A stretch of 64,000 bases of DNA from Paenibacillus pabuli (GCF_039831995.1 NZ_JBDOIO010000005.1:310001-374000), one strand, 5' to 3'; shown: positions 9,190 through 18,828, counted from the stretch's first letter. Notes: generated by a model from the sequence alone, not told the origin. Numbers and translations: made by a program.

Positions 9190-9203
9190 TTGAAACGTTT
9201 CGA
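9190..9203. promoter_or_regulatory. Third LacI-type operator copy
   Basis: TTGAAACGTTTCGA differs from the palindrome by one base. It lies 174 bp (centre to centre) from the 9016 copy and 150 bp before the AraC-type start, so it could support looping or act on either divergent gene. Confidence 0.65.
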
Positions 9204-9353
9204 CATTTTTATTATAGTCGGTGTTGATAGCGATTTCAACCTCTTTATTCATTTTCACTGAAATAAATGAACTTCATGATCCATGCCACCACATTCAGCA
9301 ATAATGGTATATACTGCATATTAATTCAACCCAAATAAGGAGACATCCATGTT

Positions 9354-11006
9354 ATGAACTATATGGAGCAAAACGAATACCAACCCCCGCTGTCCGAAGC
9401 CAGTCCCGTTCACAAGGTTCCGTCCCTGCCACCGGTGATGTACAGACTGTGTTATTTGGTGCAGTTTCATGACCAAGAGGCCTTCTCCCGCACAGACGAA
9501 GACTGGAACAGGCTGCATGTTATTTATGTCATCACATCAGGTCAGGCAAGACTGATCAGCAAGGATCGGAATTTGACGGTAAATTCCGGGTCCGTAGTGG
9601 TTCGGCAGGGCGGAACCCTGCTTCAGCATGAACAGACACGCGGCTCTCTATCGCCGGTACAGGGAGTTGCTATAGCTTTTGAAGGCACCGACATTGAATC
9701 GCCGTCCTGGCCGTTTGGCGCACCTGCATCCATTGCGAGCCGTGGGATCGCCGAAATTGCATTAGAGCTGGTACTGACCTGTTCCAAAAGTAAGGAGTCC
9801 GGCCTATTCAAACCTCACATCCTATTCTATCAGCTGCTTGATGCGTTACGCGATCATTCTGTCCGCTCAAGTCGCAATGAGCATTCATGGCTGGATTTTG
9901 TCATCAGACACATTCATGACATGGTTGACCATCCGTTGACACGGGATCAATTGGCGAGAGATGCCAATGTGAGCCCAGAACACTTTTCGCGGGAATTCAA
10001 AAAGCATACCGGTCTTACCTTTGTGGAATATGTCACCCGGCTTAGAATCCGGCTGGCACAAGAGCATCTGCTGACTGCCAATCCCACTTTGCAGGAGCTC
10101 GCACAGCTGACAGGATACCGGGATATTTTCTATTTAAGCCGCAAATTCAAGCAGATGGTTGGAACAGCGCCAACCCTTTACCGCAAGACAACCAAGAAGA
10201 TTGTATCCCTTACTTATAATTATACCGCTTCTCTGCTGGCACTGGGCTATATCCCCCACATGGGAGCTGTGGCCTCCTGGATGGAAGATAAACTGGCCCA
10301 AAATGGACAACCATCCTTTAAACAGCACTCCGAATATGAACTGGTTACCCGGCTTGATCTGATTGCAGACTCCGGTGCGGATGTCATTATCGGTTACGCT
10401 CCGCATTCCAGTACAGATGAACTGCGCCAGATTGCACCAACCATTTTGATGCCTTTCGAGGAAATGGACTGGCAGGAGCAATTCCTTCAGCTTGGCCGGG
10501 TTACAGGCCTGGAGAACAATGCCAGGGCACTGCTAAGCCGGTATGATCAGCTTCGGACAGAAGCCAACCTTACGCTCGACTCATGGATCGGCACGAGAGG
10601 ATCAGCTATATGCATCTTTTGGACTGGCGGAAGCGGGGCCTATGTATATGGCCAAGGCTGGGGCAGGGCCTCGCATATCCTCTATCAGACACTGGGCTTC
10701 ACTCCGCCAGCACGTATGGAAAAGGACGGCCAGTTACTCACAGGTTATGTACATGTGCCCACTTCAGACATTCACCTCTATGCTGCTGATCACATATTTA
10801 TGGCTTATCCAACAGATCAAGAGGAGCGAATGGCTTTGGAAACCCTCCTCAGTCAGGGGCATTGGAACAGCCTAAGCGCCGTTCGCAATGGACGGGTATA
10901 CGAAATTGATGCAGACATGTTTTACGGATTCGATCCACTATCAGTTATCGAACAGCTGCAGGCTATAATGCACAAACTCACATCACAATTGTCCATGGAA
11001 CAGTAA
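9354..11006 (+). CDS. AraC regulator with siderophore-binding domain (Btr-like)
   Basis: A 550-residue cytoplasmic fusion. Residues about 20-120 are a cupin-like sensor (HVIYVITSGQARLISKD). Residues about 180-280 are the double AraC helix-turn-helix (DQLARDANVSPEHFSREFKKHTG, LAQLTGYRDIFYLSRKFKQMVG). Residues about 285-545 resemble a periplasmic iron-siderophore binding protein (ADVIIGYAPHSSTDELRQIAPTI) without a signal peptide. This layout is that of Bacillus Btr, which senses a ferric catecholate siderophore and activates its uptake genes. It directly precedes a Fur-boxed siderophore-binding lipoprotein gene. The start ATG 9354 overlaps the stop of a two-codon frame beginning at ATG 9349. 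Confidence 0.9.
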   Translation: MNYMEQNEYQPPLSEASPVHKVPSLPPVMYRLCYLVQFHDQEAFSRTDEDWNRLHVIYVITSGQARLISKDRNLTVNSGSVVVRQGGTLLQHEQTRGSLSPVQGVAIAFEGTDIESPSWPFGAPASIASRGIAEIALELVLTCSKSKESGLFKPHILFYQLLDALRDHSVRSSRNEHSWLDFVIRHIHDMVDHPLTRDQLARDANVSPEHFSREFKKHTGLTFVEYVTRLRIRLAQEHLLTANPTLQELAQLTGYRDIFYLSRKFKQMVGTAPTLYRKTTKKIVSLTYNYTASLLALGYIPHMGAVASWMEDKLAQNGQPSFKQHSEYELVTRLDLIADSGADVIIGYAPHSSTDELRQIAPTILMPFEEMDWQEQFLQLGRVTGLENNARALLSRYDQLRTEANLTLDSWIGTRGSAICIFWTGGSGAYVYGQGWGRASHILYQTLGFTPPARMEKDGQLLTGYVHVPTSDIHLYAADHIFMAYPTDQEERMALETLLSQGHWNSLSAVRNGRVYEIDADMFYGFDPLSVIEQLQAIMHKLTSQLSMEQ

Positions 11007-11054
11007 TCATAGTTGTCCATTTACAAATGTCAAATCTTCCTCTATGTTATTAAT

Positions 11055-11073
11055 GAGAATAATAATCATTATT
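11055..11073. promoter_or_regulatory. Fur box upstream of the siderophore-binding protein
   Basis: GAGAATAATAATCATTATT matches 16 of 19 positions of the Fur consensus (GATAATGATAATCATTATC). It lies 24 bp upstream of the preferred start, so the gene should be repressed by Fe-Fur as well as activated by the preceding AraC-type protein. Confidence 0.8.
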
Positions 11074-11097
11074 GATTATCACAGGGGGAACTTACCA

Positions 11098-12126
11098 ATG
11101 TTTGCCGTCAAAAAACGTTTTTCCGGCTTGCTGCTTATGCTAGCCATCATCATGATCCTGTCTGCCTGCAGCAGCGGTGCAGGTTCCAGCACTGCAGAAC
11201 AGACTGAGGCAGGTACAAAAGCTACCAACGGGTCGACCGAAACAACTGCAGCATCATCGAACGACTCAGGTACTTCCAGCCATGCAACAAGGATCTATAA
11301 ATCCCTAAGCGGAAATGTTGAAATCCCGGCTGAACCCCAACGTATTGTTACGGATATGTACGTAAGTGACCTGCTTGCTCTCGGTTTGAAGCCTGTCGGT
11401 GCAGTCAAATACTATCTCGACAATCCGTTCTATGCGGATCAGGTTGCAGACGTCGAAAATATCGGTGACCGCGGCTCCGTATCTCTCGAAAAGGTCGTTG
11501 AATTGAATCCGGATCTGATCATTACCTACTCAGCTGATGCTGAAGAGATTGAGAAATATCAGAAAATCGCACCTACCGTTGTCATTCCCTACGGCACATT
11601 CACCAACGTGCATGACGAAATCCGGGGATTTGGGGAATTGCTGGATAAATCCGAAGAAGCCGAAGCCTGGCTGAAAACGTATGATGAGCACATTGAAGCT
11701 GCACGCGCCAAGGTAAAAGCGGTTATTAAACCGGAAGAAACGTTCTCCATTCTCGAAGTATCCGACAAGAGCTACTATGGCTACGGAGATAATTTTGGTC
11801 GCGGTGGACAGGCCGTCTATCGTGCATTGGAACTAGCACCGCTCGAGATCACCAAAAAAGAACTGATGGGTGATACACAGTGGAAGGAAATTTCGCGTGA
11901 GGTCATTGGGGATTATGCAGGAGATCATATTTTCCTGACCGTGAGTGAGAGTCATGCCAATTACCAAGGTGATTCCATCTGGCAGAACCTGCCGGCTGTG
12001 AAGAACAACCAGGTGTACGAGCTACAAGAGGATCGCTACTGGTATTTCGATCCGATCGCAATCCAGGGTCAGGCAGAGGAATTCGCTGATATGATCGTGG
12101 AACGTGCGCAGCAAAACCGCAAGTAA
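11098..12126 (+). CDS. Iron-siderophore ABC transporter substrate-binding lipoprotein
   Basis: A 342-residue type III periplasmic-binding-like protein (FeuA/FhuD class). The N-terminus has a basic start, a hydrophobic stretch and the lipobox ILSAC. A Ser/Thr-rich linker follows, then the two-lobed domain (VEIPAEPQRIVTDMYVSDLL, GDRGSVSLEKVVELNPDLIITY, and VYELQEDRYWYFDPIAIQGQ). It should capture a ferric siderophore at the membrane face and pass it to a FecCD-type permease, which is not in this window. ATG 11098 follows AGGGGGA and gives a proper signal peptide; the longer frame from 11044 overlaps the Fur box and is rejected. Confidence 0.92.
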   Translation: MFAVKKRFSGLLLMLAIIMILSACSSGAGSSTAEQTEAGTKATNGSTETTAASSNDSGTSSHATRIYKSLSGNVEIPAEPQRIVTDMYVSDLLALGLKPVGAVKYYLDNPFYADQVADVENIGDRGSVSLEKVVELNPDLIITYSADAEEIEKYQKIAPTVVIPYGTFTNVHDEIRGFGELLDKSEEAEAWLKTYDEHIEAARAKVKAVIKPEETFSILEVSDKSYYGYGDNFGRGGQAVYRALELAPLEITKKELMGDTQWKEISREVIGDYAGDHIFLTVSESHANYQGDSIWQNLPAVKNNQVYELQEDRYWYFDPIAIQGQAEEFADMIVERAQQNRK

Positions 12127-12223
12127 TAGCATGTATTAAATACATCCAACACGACTGAACGCTGTGTCCGGACAGGCCCTGAAGCCTGCCTGGGCTTTTG
12201 CGTTATAGAAGGGAGAAATACAT

Positions 12224-13936
12224 ATGCTTCGCCGTTTCATGGCATATTACCGTCCCTACAGGGGACTTTTCATTCTGGATTTCTCTTGCGCTATCGCAGC
12301 TGCCCTGCTGGAACTCGTGTTTCCGCTGGCAGTAAATCAGGTGGTGGACAAGCTGCTCCCTGAGGGCAACTGGTCCATGATTCTAACCGCATGTGCCGCT
12401 TTGCTCGGCATCTATCTACTCAGTTCCTTTTTCCATTTTGCAGTCACGTATTGGGGGCATAAACTGGGTATTAACATTGAGTCCGATATGCGGAGAGAAC
12501 TATTCACACGTGTACAGAAACAGTCCTTCCGCTTCTTCGACAATAACAAGACAGGCCACCTTGTTTCTCGTATGACCAACGATCTGATGGATATCGGAGA
12601 GATCGCGCACCACGGGCCGGAGGATCTATTCATTGCCCTGATGACTCTGGCAGGTGCCTTCGGTATCATGCTCAGCATCAATTGGCAGCTCGCCGTACTG
12701 ACCTTCATCATCGTGCCGCTGATGATTTACCTTTCCCTATATTTCAGCCGCAAGATGTCCAAAGCCTTCAAACGCATGTTTGCCGATATTGCAGACTATA
12801 ATGCACGGGTAGAGAACAATGTCAGCGGAATCCGTGTAGTACAGGCTTTTGCCAATGAAAATCATGAAATCGGTCGTTTTACTGAAAACAATGAACGTTT
12901 CCGCCTCACCAAACTGATCACCTACCGCATCATGGCGTGGAACTCCTCGCTTAGCTTTATTTTGATGAAATTCGTCTCGCTGTTTGTGCTCGTCTGCGGA
13001 ACATGGTTTGTCATTCAAGGAAGTATGACCTACGGGGAATTTATCGCCTTCGTGATGCTGTCGAATATATTCCTGGGTCCGATCAAACAGATTAACTCTG
13101 TCATCGAAACCTATCCTAAAGGCATTGCTGGTTTCAAGCGGTACCTGGAACTGCTGGAAGCTGTACCCGACGTGGAAGACACACCGCAGGCCAAACCAAT
13201 TACAAGCGTAAGCGGAGATATCGCTTTCCATAATGTTAGTTTTTCCTATGGTGAACATAAACCTACACTGGACCAGGTCAACCTGGAGATTCAAGCCGGG
13301 CAGACCGTTGCACTGGTTGGGCCCTCCGGAGCGGGCAAATCCACGCTGTGCAGCCTGATCCCGCGATTCTATGATGTGGATGCAGGCTATATCACCATTG
13401 ATGGCATTCCAGTGAAGGACATGACGCTGGAATCACTGCGCTCCAATATCGGCATTGTACAGCAGGACATATTCCTGTTTGACGGCACCATTCGTGAAAA
13501 TATTGCCTACGGCAAATTGAATGCATCGGATGAGGAAATCTGGGAAGCTATCCGCCGGGCACAGTTGGAAGAGCTCGTGCGGGCACAGCCCGAAGGACTC
13601 GGCACCATGATCGGCGAACGGGGCGTGAAATTGTCCGGCGGACAGAAACAGCGTCTGTCCATCGCGCGCATGATTCTGAAAAATCCGCCCATCCTTATTC
13701 TTGATGAAGCAACTTCGGCTCTGGATACCCAAACAGAAGCCGCGATTCAGCTCGCACTGTCCGAGCTGGCTCAGGGACGTACAACGCTCGTTATTGCGCA
13801 CCGACTGGCAACCATCCGGCACGCGGACCGCATTATTGTCGTCGAGAACGGTGGCGTAGCCAAACAGGGCAGCCATGATGAACTTCTCGAACGTGAAGGC
13901 TCCTACAGCCGGCTGCATCAAGCGCAATTTGGATAA
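12224..13936 (+). CDS. ABC exporter, fused permease and ATPase
   Basis: A 570-residue half-transporter of the MsbA/BmrA type. Six membrane segments span residues about 15-300 and the nucleotide-binding domain runs from about 330. The ATPase shows Walker A GPSGAGKST, Q-loop NIGIVQQDIFLFDGTI, signature LSGGQKQR, Walker B ILILDEATSAL and switch His in LVIAHRLATI. It should homodimerise and export a substrate. It lies 97 bp after the siderophore-binding gene on the same strand, so siderophore export is possible but unproven. A strong terminator follows. Confidence 0.93.
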   Translation: MLRRFMAYYRPYRGLFILDFSCAIAAALLELVFPLAVNQVVDKLLPEGNWSMILTACAALLGIYLLSSFFHFAVTYWGHKLGINIESDMRRELFTRVQKQSFRFFDNNKTGHLVSRMTNDLMDIGEIAHHGPEDLFIALMTLAGAFGIMLSINWQLAVLTFIIVPLMIYLSLYFSRKMSKAFKRMFADIADYNARVENNVSGIRVVQAFANENHEIGRFTENNERFRLTKLITYRIMAWNSSLSFILMKFVSLFVLVCGTWFVIQGSMTYGEFIAFVMLSNIFLGPIKQINSVIETYPKGIAGFKRYLELLEAVPDVEDTPQAKPITSVSGDIAFHNVSFSYGEHKPTLDQVNLEIQAGQTVALVGPSGAGKSTLCSLIPRFYDVDAGYITIDGIPVKDMTLESLRSNIGIVQQDIFLFDGTIRENIAYGKLNASDEEIWEAIRRAQLEELVRAQPEGLGTMIGERGVKLSGGQKQRLSIARMILKNPPILILDEATSALDTQTEAAIQLALSELAQGRTTLVIAHRLATIRHADRIIVVENGGVAKQGSHDELLEREGSYSRLHQAQFG

Positions 13937-13956
13937 AGATGTTCCTGTTCAAGCAC

Positions 13957-13996
13957 AAATCCCCTTCCCCCTGACTGAACAGAGGAAGGGGATTTT
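13957..13996. terminator. Intrinsic terminator after the ABC exporter gene
   Basis: AAATCCCCTTCC pairs with GGAAGGGGATTT and is followed by TTTACTATTT. It also lies downstream of the convergent methyltransferase gene. Confidence 0.85.
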
Positions 13997-14033
13997 ACTA
14001 TTTCAGAGTGTGCCGCGCTCACCCTGAACGGGC

Positions 14034-14948
14034 TTATTTTTTTACAACATGGATAAAATGAATGGTTTCGAAAGCAGTCAGTTCATCTGTACGATTGTTG
14101 AAGTATCGCTCCTGGATATCATCTGGCGTCAGATGCTCATAAATGAGAAGCCCTGCCTCCGCCATCAGGTGTTCGATCTCGTGATACGCGAAACTGGATT
14201 GCATTGGCTCGCCGGAGGACACAGCCAGCTTCAACATGTTCTCTACCCGATTAAACATCCCTTTCTCTTCAAAGAGTCGTTCATCTGCGTAGTCCAGCAC
14301 CATTGAGCTTCCGGATGGAAGGTTGACAAAAGCCTGCCGCACAAGATTGACCAATACCTCTTTGGACAGGTAATACGAAACGCCAAGCAGGCTAAAGATC
14401 GTTTTCTGATGTTTGAAACCTCTGATGGTCATATGTTCATAAGCAAACCCGTGCGCGAAATCCATTGGAATCAATTGCAGGTTGCTTGGGATTGACAGGT
14501 TGGCCGAACTCAGCCTATCGATCTTAAACTGCTGCGTAGCCGGATGGTCAACTTCAAAGATATTCAGCCTGTCGCTCAGTTCCGGGGTTCTTAATGCAAA
14601 GGTATCCATTCCGGCTCCCAGAATGACATATTGTCTGGCCCCCAGCTTGACTTCATGGAGCACTACCTGCTCGCAATAGGCTGCCCTCGACAAAGCAATG
14701 GGAGACAGCTGAACATGGGTGATCCACCTCAATATTTTATCGGGGTCCTCCTTCACCATATCGGCCATTTCGGGATTGAAAAAATGAATGCCCTGCACCA
14801 TTTGCTCCCGAATCTGTTCAAACTCCTGTGGAGAAATCAGAGCCTTGGCTATGTGGTCATCGAAAATCAAAGGTGAGTCATACTGACTGTGATAGGCGCG
14901 GCCAAAGGCCGAGATCAAAGACGTAATGCTGGATTCATTTGGCTTCAT
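14034..14948 (-). CDS. SAM-dependent O-methyltransferase, LCMT/TcmP-like
   Basis: A 304-residue methyltransferase of the leucine carboxyl methyltransferase superfamily. The SAM site is visible as YVILGAGMDTFALRTPEL followed by IFEVDHPATQQFK, and a central IFSLLGVSYYLSKEVLVNLV is typical. Members methylate carboxylates or hydroxyls, often of natural products; the substrate here is unknown. ATG 14948 follows GGGGAG by six bases and is preferred to an upstream in-frame start at 14969. A perfect sigma-A promoter and a terminator-like leader hairpin precede it, suggesting induced expression by attenuation. Confidence 0.85.
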   Translation of the reverse strand: MKPNESSITSLISAFGRAYHSQYDSPLIFDDHIAKALISPQEFEQIREQMVQGIHFFNPEMADMVKEDPDKILRWITHVQLSPIALSRAAYCEQVVLHEVKLGARQYVILGAGMDTFALRTPELSDRLNIFEVDHPATQQFKIDRLSSANLSIPSNLQLIPMDFAHGFAYEHMTIRGFKHQKTIFSLLGVSYYLSKEVLVNLVRQAFVNLPSGSSMVLDYADERLFEEKGMFNRVENMLKLAVSSGEPMQSSFAYHEIEHLMAEAGLLIYEHLTPDDIQERYFNNRTDELTAFETIHFIHVVKK

Positions 14949-14971
14949 ATTTATCTCCCCGCATAACAAAA

Positions 14972-14999
14972 TAAGGTCCCCCTGGCCAGGAGAACCTTA
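14972..14999 (-). promoter_or_regulatory. Leader hairpin, possible attenuator
   Basis: A continuous 28-base inverted repeat (two 14-base arms, two of the pairs G-U in RNA) reads on the minus strand from TAAGGT to ACCTTA and is followed by TTTTGTT. It lies between the promoter at 15027-15055 and the methyltransferase start, as an intrinsic attenuator would. Confidence 0.6.
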
Positions 15000-15026
15000 G
15001 TATATACGGAATCAATCAATATGTAA

Positions 15027-15055
15027 ATTATAGCATAAAAATACAATTTTGTCAA
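15027..15055 (-). promoter_or_regulatory. Consensus sigma-A promoter of the methyltransferase gene
   Basis: On the minus strand TTGACA (15050-15055) and TATAAT (15027-15032) are separated by exactly 17 bp, with AT-rich flanks. The start site would be near 15020, giving a leader of about 72 nt. Confidence 0.85.
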
Positions 15056-15144
15056 TCATAATTTTGCGGAACATACAGACACGCTGGATGGATTTTCTGC
15101 TCGCCCAACATGTCTGCTTCAATGTTACTCCCACCTAGCAGACT

Positions 15145-16377
15145 CTAGGTATCCAAACCATATTCCTTCACCTCGCGGTGGCGATTCAGCACGGCATGAA
15201 GTGCAAAACCGAGCAGTGCCACTCCGGCCATCGCCGTTGCCAGCCAGGCTACGGAAATCAGACCCTGATTATCATACATCACACCCATCACATAAGGGCC
15301 GATGACACGACCAATCGATCCAATGCCGCCGGATACTCCAATGTAAAATGGCGCAGCTCTGCCTGCATGATCGGATATGAAGGCAGGGGTGGCAGGTGAG
15401 ATCAGCATCTCTCCAAAGGTCGCCAGCACCATCGCAAGTACCATCCCCGGATAGCTGTACATGGTAATCATGACGATATAAGCCAATCCATAAAATATTG
15501 CACTTGCTGCCATCTGTGCAGTGGAGGTACGGGCCATGGTGCGTTTAACCCAGCTCGTGAACGGCTGGCCCACGAAGATCAGAACCCCGTTAAGTGTCCA
15601 GAGCAGGCCGTACATTCGCTTTTCCATACCTTCGGAGATGATATGCGGCGATACGCCTGTGTTCCAGATCGAATTGCCAAACAGGATGAACAATACCCCC
15701 AGGCTCATAAATAGGTATAACCTGGTGTTGCCGAGCAACGCCCAGATCCCGGGCCCATTCTGGACCGTTTTGCGTTTCGTCAGATGTACTTCTCCCTGAT
15801 CGGGATCCACCCGCGACAGATAGTACCAGAAGAAGACTGCAAACCCGGCAGAGGTCACTCCGTTTAATACAAAGCTGAGGTGATAGGAAAAGTCAGCCAA
15901 GAAACCGCTGAGCGCCGTCCCAATCGCTACACCGATATTGTTCGCTACATAAATAATATTGAACAGCTCTCCCCGCCGCTCTGCAAACCGAAAGCCAATA
16001 AAGGCCTGAATGGCAGGCAGTGACAACGAACTAAACAAGCCGATCCAGCCCATGGCACAGATAAATACGACCCAATACGCACTAATCCAGGGAAGGGCAA
16101 ACAGCCCAAGTGCATTGAGGGCAAGCGAACCAATGATCAGCTTCTTCACGCCGACTCTATGATATAATGCACCACCGAGCAGTTGGCCGAAAATGCCACC
16201 GAGCGACTGGATCAGAATGACGAATCCCGCGTTAGCCATCGTCCGTCCGAGTTCATCAAATACATACATCGTGGTCAGCGGCCACATCAGGGCACTACCT
16301 GTAGCGTTAACCAGACTTGCCAGCAAAAATACTTTGACTTCTTTTGGATATGCATCCAACCATCTCATCATCTTCAT
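15145..16377 (-). CDS. MFS transporter
   Basis: A 410-residue major facilitator with about twelve hydrophobic segments. The loop after TM2, GALYHRVGVKKLIIG, is an MFS motif A relative, and a basic central loop (SRVDPDQGEVHLTKRKTVQ) separates the two halves. It is probably a drug or metabolite efflux antiporter; the substrate is not readable from sequence. ATG 16377 follows AAGGAG. It lies upstream of the O-methyltransferase on the same strand, but that gene has its own promoter. Confidence 0.88.
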   Translation of the reverse strand: MKMMRWLDAYPKEVKVFLLASLVNATGSALMWPLTTMYVFDELGRTMANAGFVILIQSLGGIFGQLLGGALYHRVGVKKLIIGSLALNALGLFALPWISAYWVVFICAMGWIGLFSSLSLPAIQAFIGFRFAERRGELFNIIYVANNIGVAIGTALSGFLADFSYHLSFVLNGVTSAGFAVFFWYYLSRVDPDQGEVHLTKRKTVQNGPGIWALLGNTRLYLFMSLGVLFILFGNSIWNTGVSPHIISEGMEKRMYGLLWTLNGVLIFVGQPFTSWVKRTMARTSTAQMAASAIFYGLAYIVMITMYSYPGMVLAMVLATFGEMLISPATPAFISDHAGRAAPFYIGVSGGIGSIGRVIGPYVMGVMYDNQGLISVAWLATAMAGVALLGFALHAVLNRHREVKEYGLDT

Positions 16378-16403
16378 TCATTCTCCTTAATACCATAAAC
16401 GAG

Positions 16404-16449
16404 CAAAACAAACCTCCACTCAAGGCGGCTTAAACTACCTGAGCGGAGG
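16404..16449 (-). terminator. Intrinsic terminator after the molybdopterin enzyme gene
   Basis: On the minus strand CCTCCGCTCAGG pairs imperfectly with CCTTGAGTGGAGG and is followed by TTTGTTTTG. It separates the molybdopterin gene from the MFS gene. Confidence 0.7.
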
Positions 16450-16539
16450 CCATTCGTATATTTAACATTGCCTTTTACATTTGCTTCAAGGTTTATCCCT
16501 TGTTCATCTTACCTGAAAAGCTCCAATCTGCAAGCACAC

Positions 16540-18603
16540 TCATTGACGCTTCACTTCGACAGTGGCGGAGAAGAACGTTGCCCCATTGCCCATGTCCGAC
16601 AGCCGACCCGATGTGAGTGAATTCACCCGCTGTTTCCGTCCGCTTCCGTCCCACCACAGGCCTTGGCTGATCACCGTACCCGGCAGCATGGATTCGCTCA
16701 CCTTGGCAGTAAGTTCGATCCGCCCCCGGTCATTCCATACGAGCACGGCATCGCCATCTTCAATGTTTCTGTGAGCTGCATCCTCCGGATGAATCTGCAG
16801 CATGGGCATCTTCTCCATACGTTGATGCTTCTCCGTATTGGCAAAGGAAGAATTCAGGAAGTTGTGATTCGGTGGCGACAGGAACATAAGCGGATGCGCG
16901 TCATCAGGTCCAGCTGGATGCTCTCCGTCATACCCTTCAACCAGAGCACGGTATGTTGGTAGTGGCGGAAGGCCTCTCTCTGCCATCGTTTCGGAATACA
17001 GCTCGATCTTCCCGGATGGTGTAGGCAGCTGTTCCAGGAACGAATCATGTGATGACATGTCCAGTTTCACAAAACGGTGCTCCTGAAGAGCCTCCAGCGT
17101 CACTCCGTTCATATAAGGATTGCCTGTATCCGCCAAGGCGTCCGCAATCATCTGTTCCGGCGTTTCACCGAAAATCTCAGGATCATATCCCATGGCCTGC
17201 CCCAGCAGCGAAAACAGTTCCACATTGCTCTTGCTCTCGCCAATCGGGGCAATGACCGGTTCTTGCAGCTGTACATACTGATGCCAGTAGGACGTATACA
17301 GATCTGTCGTTTCGAACGAAGACTTGGCCGGCAGCACAATGTCTGCATATTTTGCCGTATCCGTCAGGAACAGGTCATGCACAACGGTAAACAAATCTTC
17401 CCGTGCAAAGCCTCGCTCCACCCGCTCAGTATCCGGCGCCACCACAAGCGGATTGCTGCAATAGACCATCAATGCACGAATCGGCTGCTCTGCTTCCAGC
17501 AATGCTTCGCCAATCCGGTTCATGTTTACAACCCGTGCTTCCGGATTACTGCGAAGCTTCGGACGCTCCAGCGCGTCGCTATTGGTGCTCGCATAGCTGT
17601 TGGTGCGCACGGCCCCACCGCCTCGCTTCAGCCATTGTCCCGTGATGGCAGGTAGACACGCTATGCTACGCACATTCATGCCTCCGTTGTCATGATGCTG
17701 GAGGCCGTTGCCGATGTGAATATGTGCGGCCTGTGCTTTTCCGTATAGCTCAGCCAGCTTCACGATATCTGCCTCCGGTACACCCGTAATGCGCGCAACG
17801 CGCTCAGGGGTGTAGTCACGGACATGATCACGCAGTGCTTCATGGCCCACAGTATACTTTTGCATAAAGGCTTCGTCCGTCAAGCCCCGATCAAACAGTA
17901 CATTCATTAATCCCAGCGCGAGTGCGCTGTCTGTACCCGGGTAGAGCGGAATAAACCAGTCTCCCCATTGTGCTGTACGATTCCGGTGAACATCAATGAC
18001 GACAATCTGGGCACCCTTTTTGCGGGCCTTCTCAGCCAGGACAACCTGATGCATGTTGGTACTGACAATGTTGCCTCCCCAGACCAAAATAAGGTCCGAA
18101 TGCTCGGTATCTTCGGGCAGGGTTCCCCGATTGGCGCCCATCGTATATTTCCATCCGGTATTCCCGGCCGCATTGCAGATCGTTTGCTCCAGCATACTTG
18201 CACCAAGCGCATTGAAGAAACGACGATCCATGCCATCTACCCCAAGGATACCCATGTTGCCGTAAAAGCTGTATGGCAGGATGCTCTCGGAGCCGTACAT
18301 CTCGGATATTGATTTGAATTTTCCCGTAATCTCATTTATGGCTTCATCCCAGCTTATGCGCTCGAACTTGCCCTCACCTTTTGCACCGATACGTCGCATC
18401 GGATATTGCAGCCGCTCGGGATGATATACCCGCTCTGCCATGTTCCTGACTTTGTTGCAGATGGCACCTTTCGTAATCGGATGGTCAGGATTACCCGCCA
18501 CCTTCACGATTTTACCGTTCTCTTTATGAAGCAGCAGGCCGCAAGTATCCGGGCAGTCAAGCGGGCAAACCGCCGGGAACACGCCATTCTCCTGATCGAT
18601 CAT
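16540..18603 (-). CDS. Molybdopterin-dependent oxidoreductase (formate dehydrogenase-like)
   Basis: A 687-residue single-subunit enzyme of the DMSO reductase superfamily. The N-terminal CPLDCPDTC and a later GAICNKV supply the four Cys of a 4Fe-4S cluster (Cx3Cx3C, then about 26 residues, C). The Mo-bis-MGD domains follow (LVWGGNIVSTNMHQV, GTDSALALGLMNVLF, SSFETTDLYTSYWHQYVQLQEP) and the C-terminal beta-barrel starts near HPLMFLSPPNHNFLNSSF. There is no Tat signal, so it is cytoplasmic. A formate/nitrite channel gene lies upstream on the same strand, which favours formate or nitrogen-oxide chemistry, but the class is too broad to fix the substrate. Confidence 0.88.
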   Translation of the reverse strand: MIDQENGVFPAVCPLDCPDTCGLLLHKENGKIVKVAGNPDHPITKGAICNKVRNMAERVYHPERLQYPMRRIGAKGEGKFERISWDEAINEITGKFKSISEMYGSESILPYSFYGNMGILGVDGMDRRFFNALGASMLEQTICNAAGNTGWKYTMGANRGTLPEDTEHSDLILVWGGNIVSTNMHQVVLAEKARKKGAQIVVIDVHRNRTAQWGDWFIPLYPGTDSALALGLMNVLFDRGLTDEAFMQKYTVGHEALRDHVRDYTPERVARITGVPEADIVKLAELYGKAQAAHIHIGNGLQHHDNGGMNVRSIACLPAITGQWLKRGGGAVRTNSYASTNSDALERPKLRSNPEARVVNMNRIGEALLEAEQPIRALMVYCSNPLVVAPDTERVERGFAREDLFTVVHDLFLTDTAKYADIVLPAKSSFETTDLYTSYWHQYVQLQEPVIAPIGESKSNVELFSLLGQAMGYDPEIFGETPEQMIADALADTGNPYMNGVTLEALQEHRFVKLDMSSHDSFLEQLPTPSGKIELYSETMAERGLPPLPTYRALVEGYDGEHPAGPDDAHPLMFLSPPNHNFLNSSFANTEKHQRMEKMPMLQIHPEDAAHRNIEDGDAVLVWNDRGRIELTAKVSESMLPGTVISQGLWWDGSGRKQRVNSLTSGRLSDMGNGATFFSATVEVKRQ

Positions 18604-18828
18604 ATGTACAAGTCCTCCCCATCTAAAACTATCCTTACATCATATAATTTTGGAGGTAATGACGTAAAGAGAACAGTCATGTTCTCCGAGCTTCAGGCTT
18701 GATGCTTTTATTCTAAAAAAAGTTTTGGCCCCATGATTCATCTCCTAAATTCAGGGGTAAATTAAAAACAAGGCATTAGGTTAGTGTTTCCCCACTTCCT
18801 CCTCATGCCATATCATGGACCACTCCCG

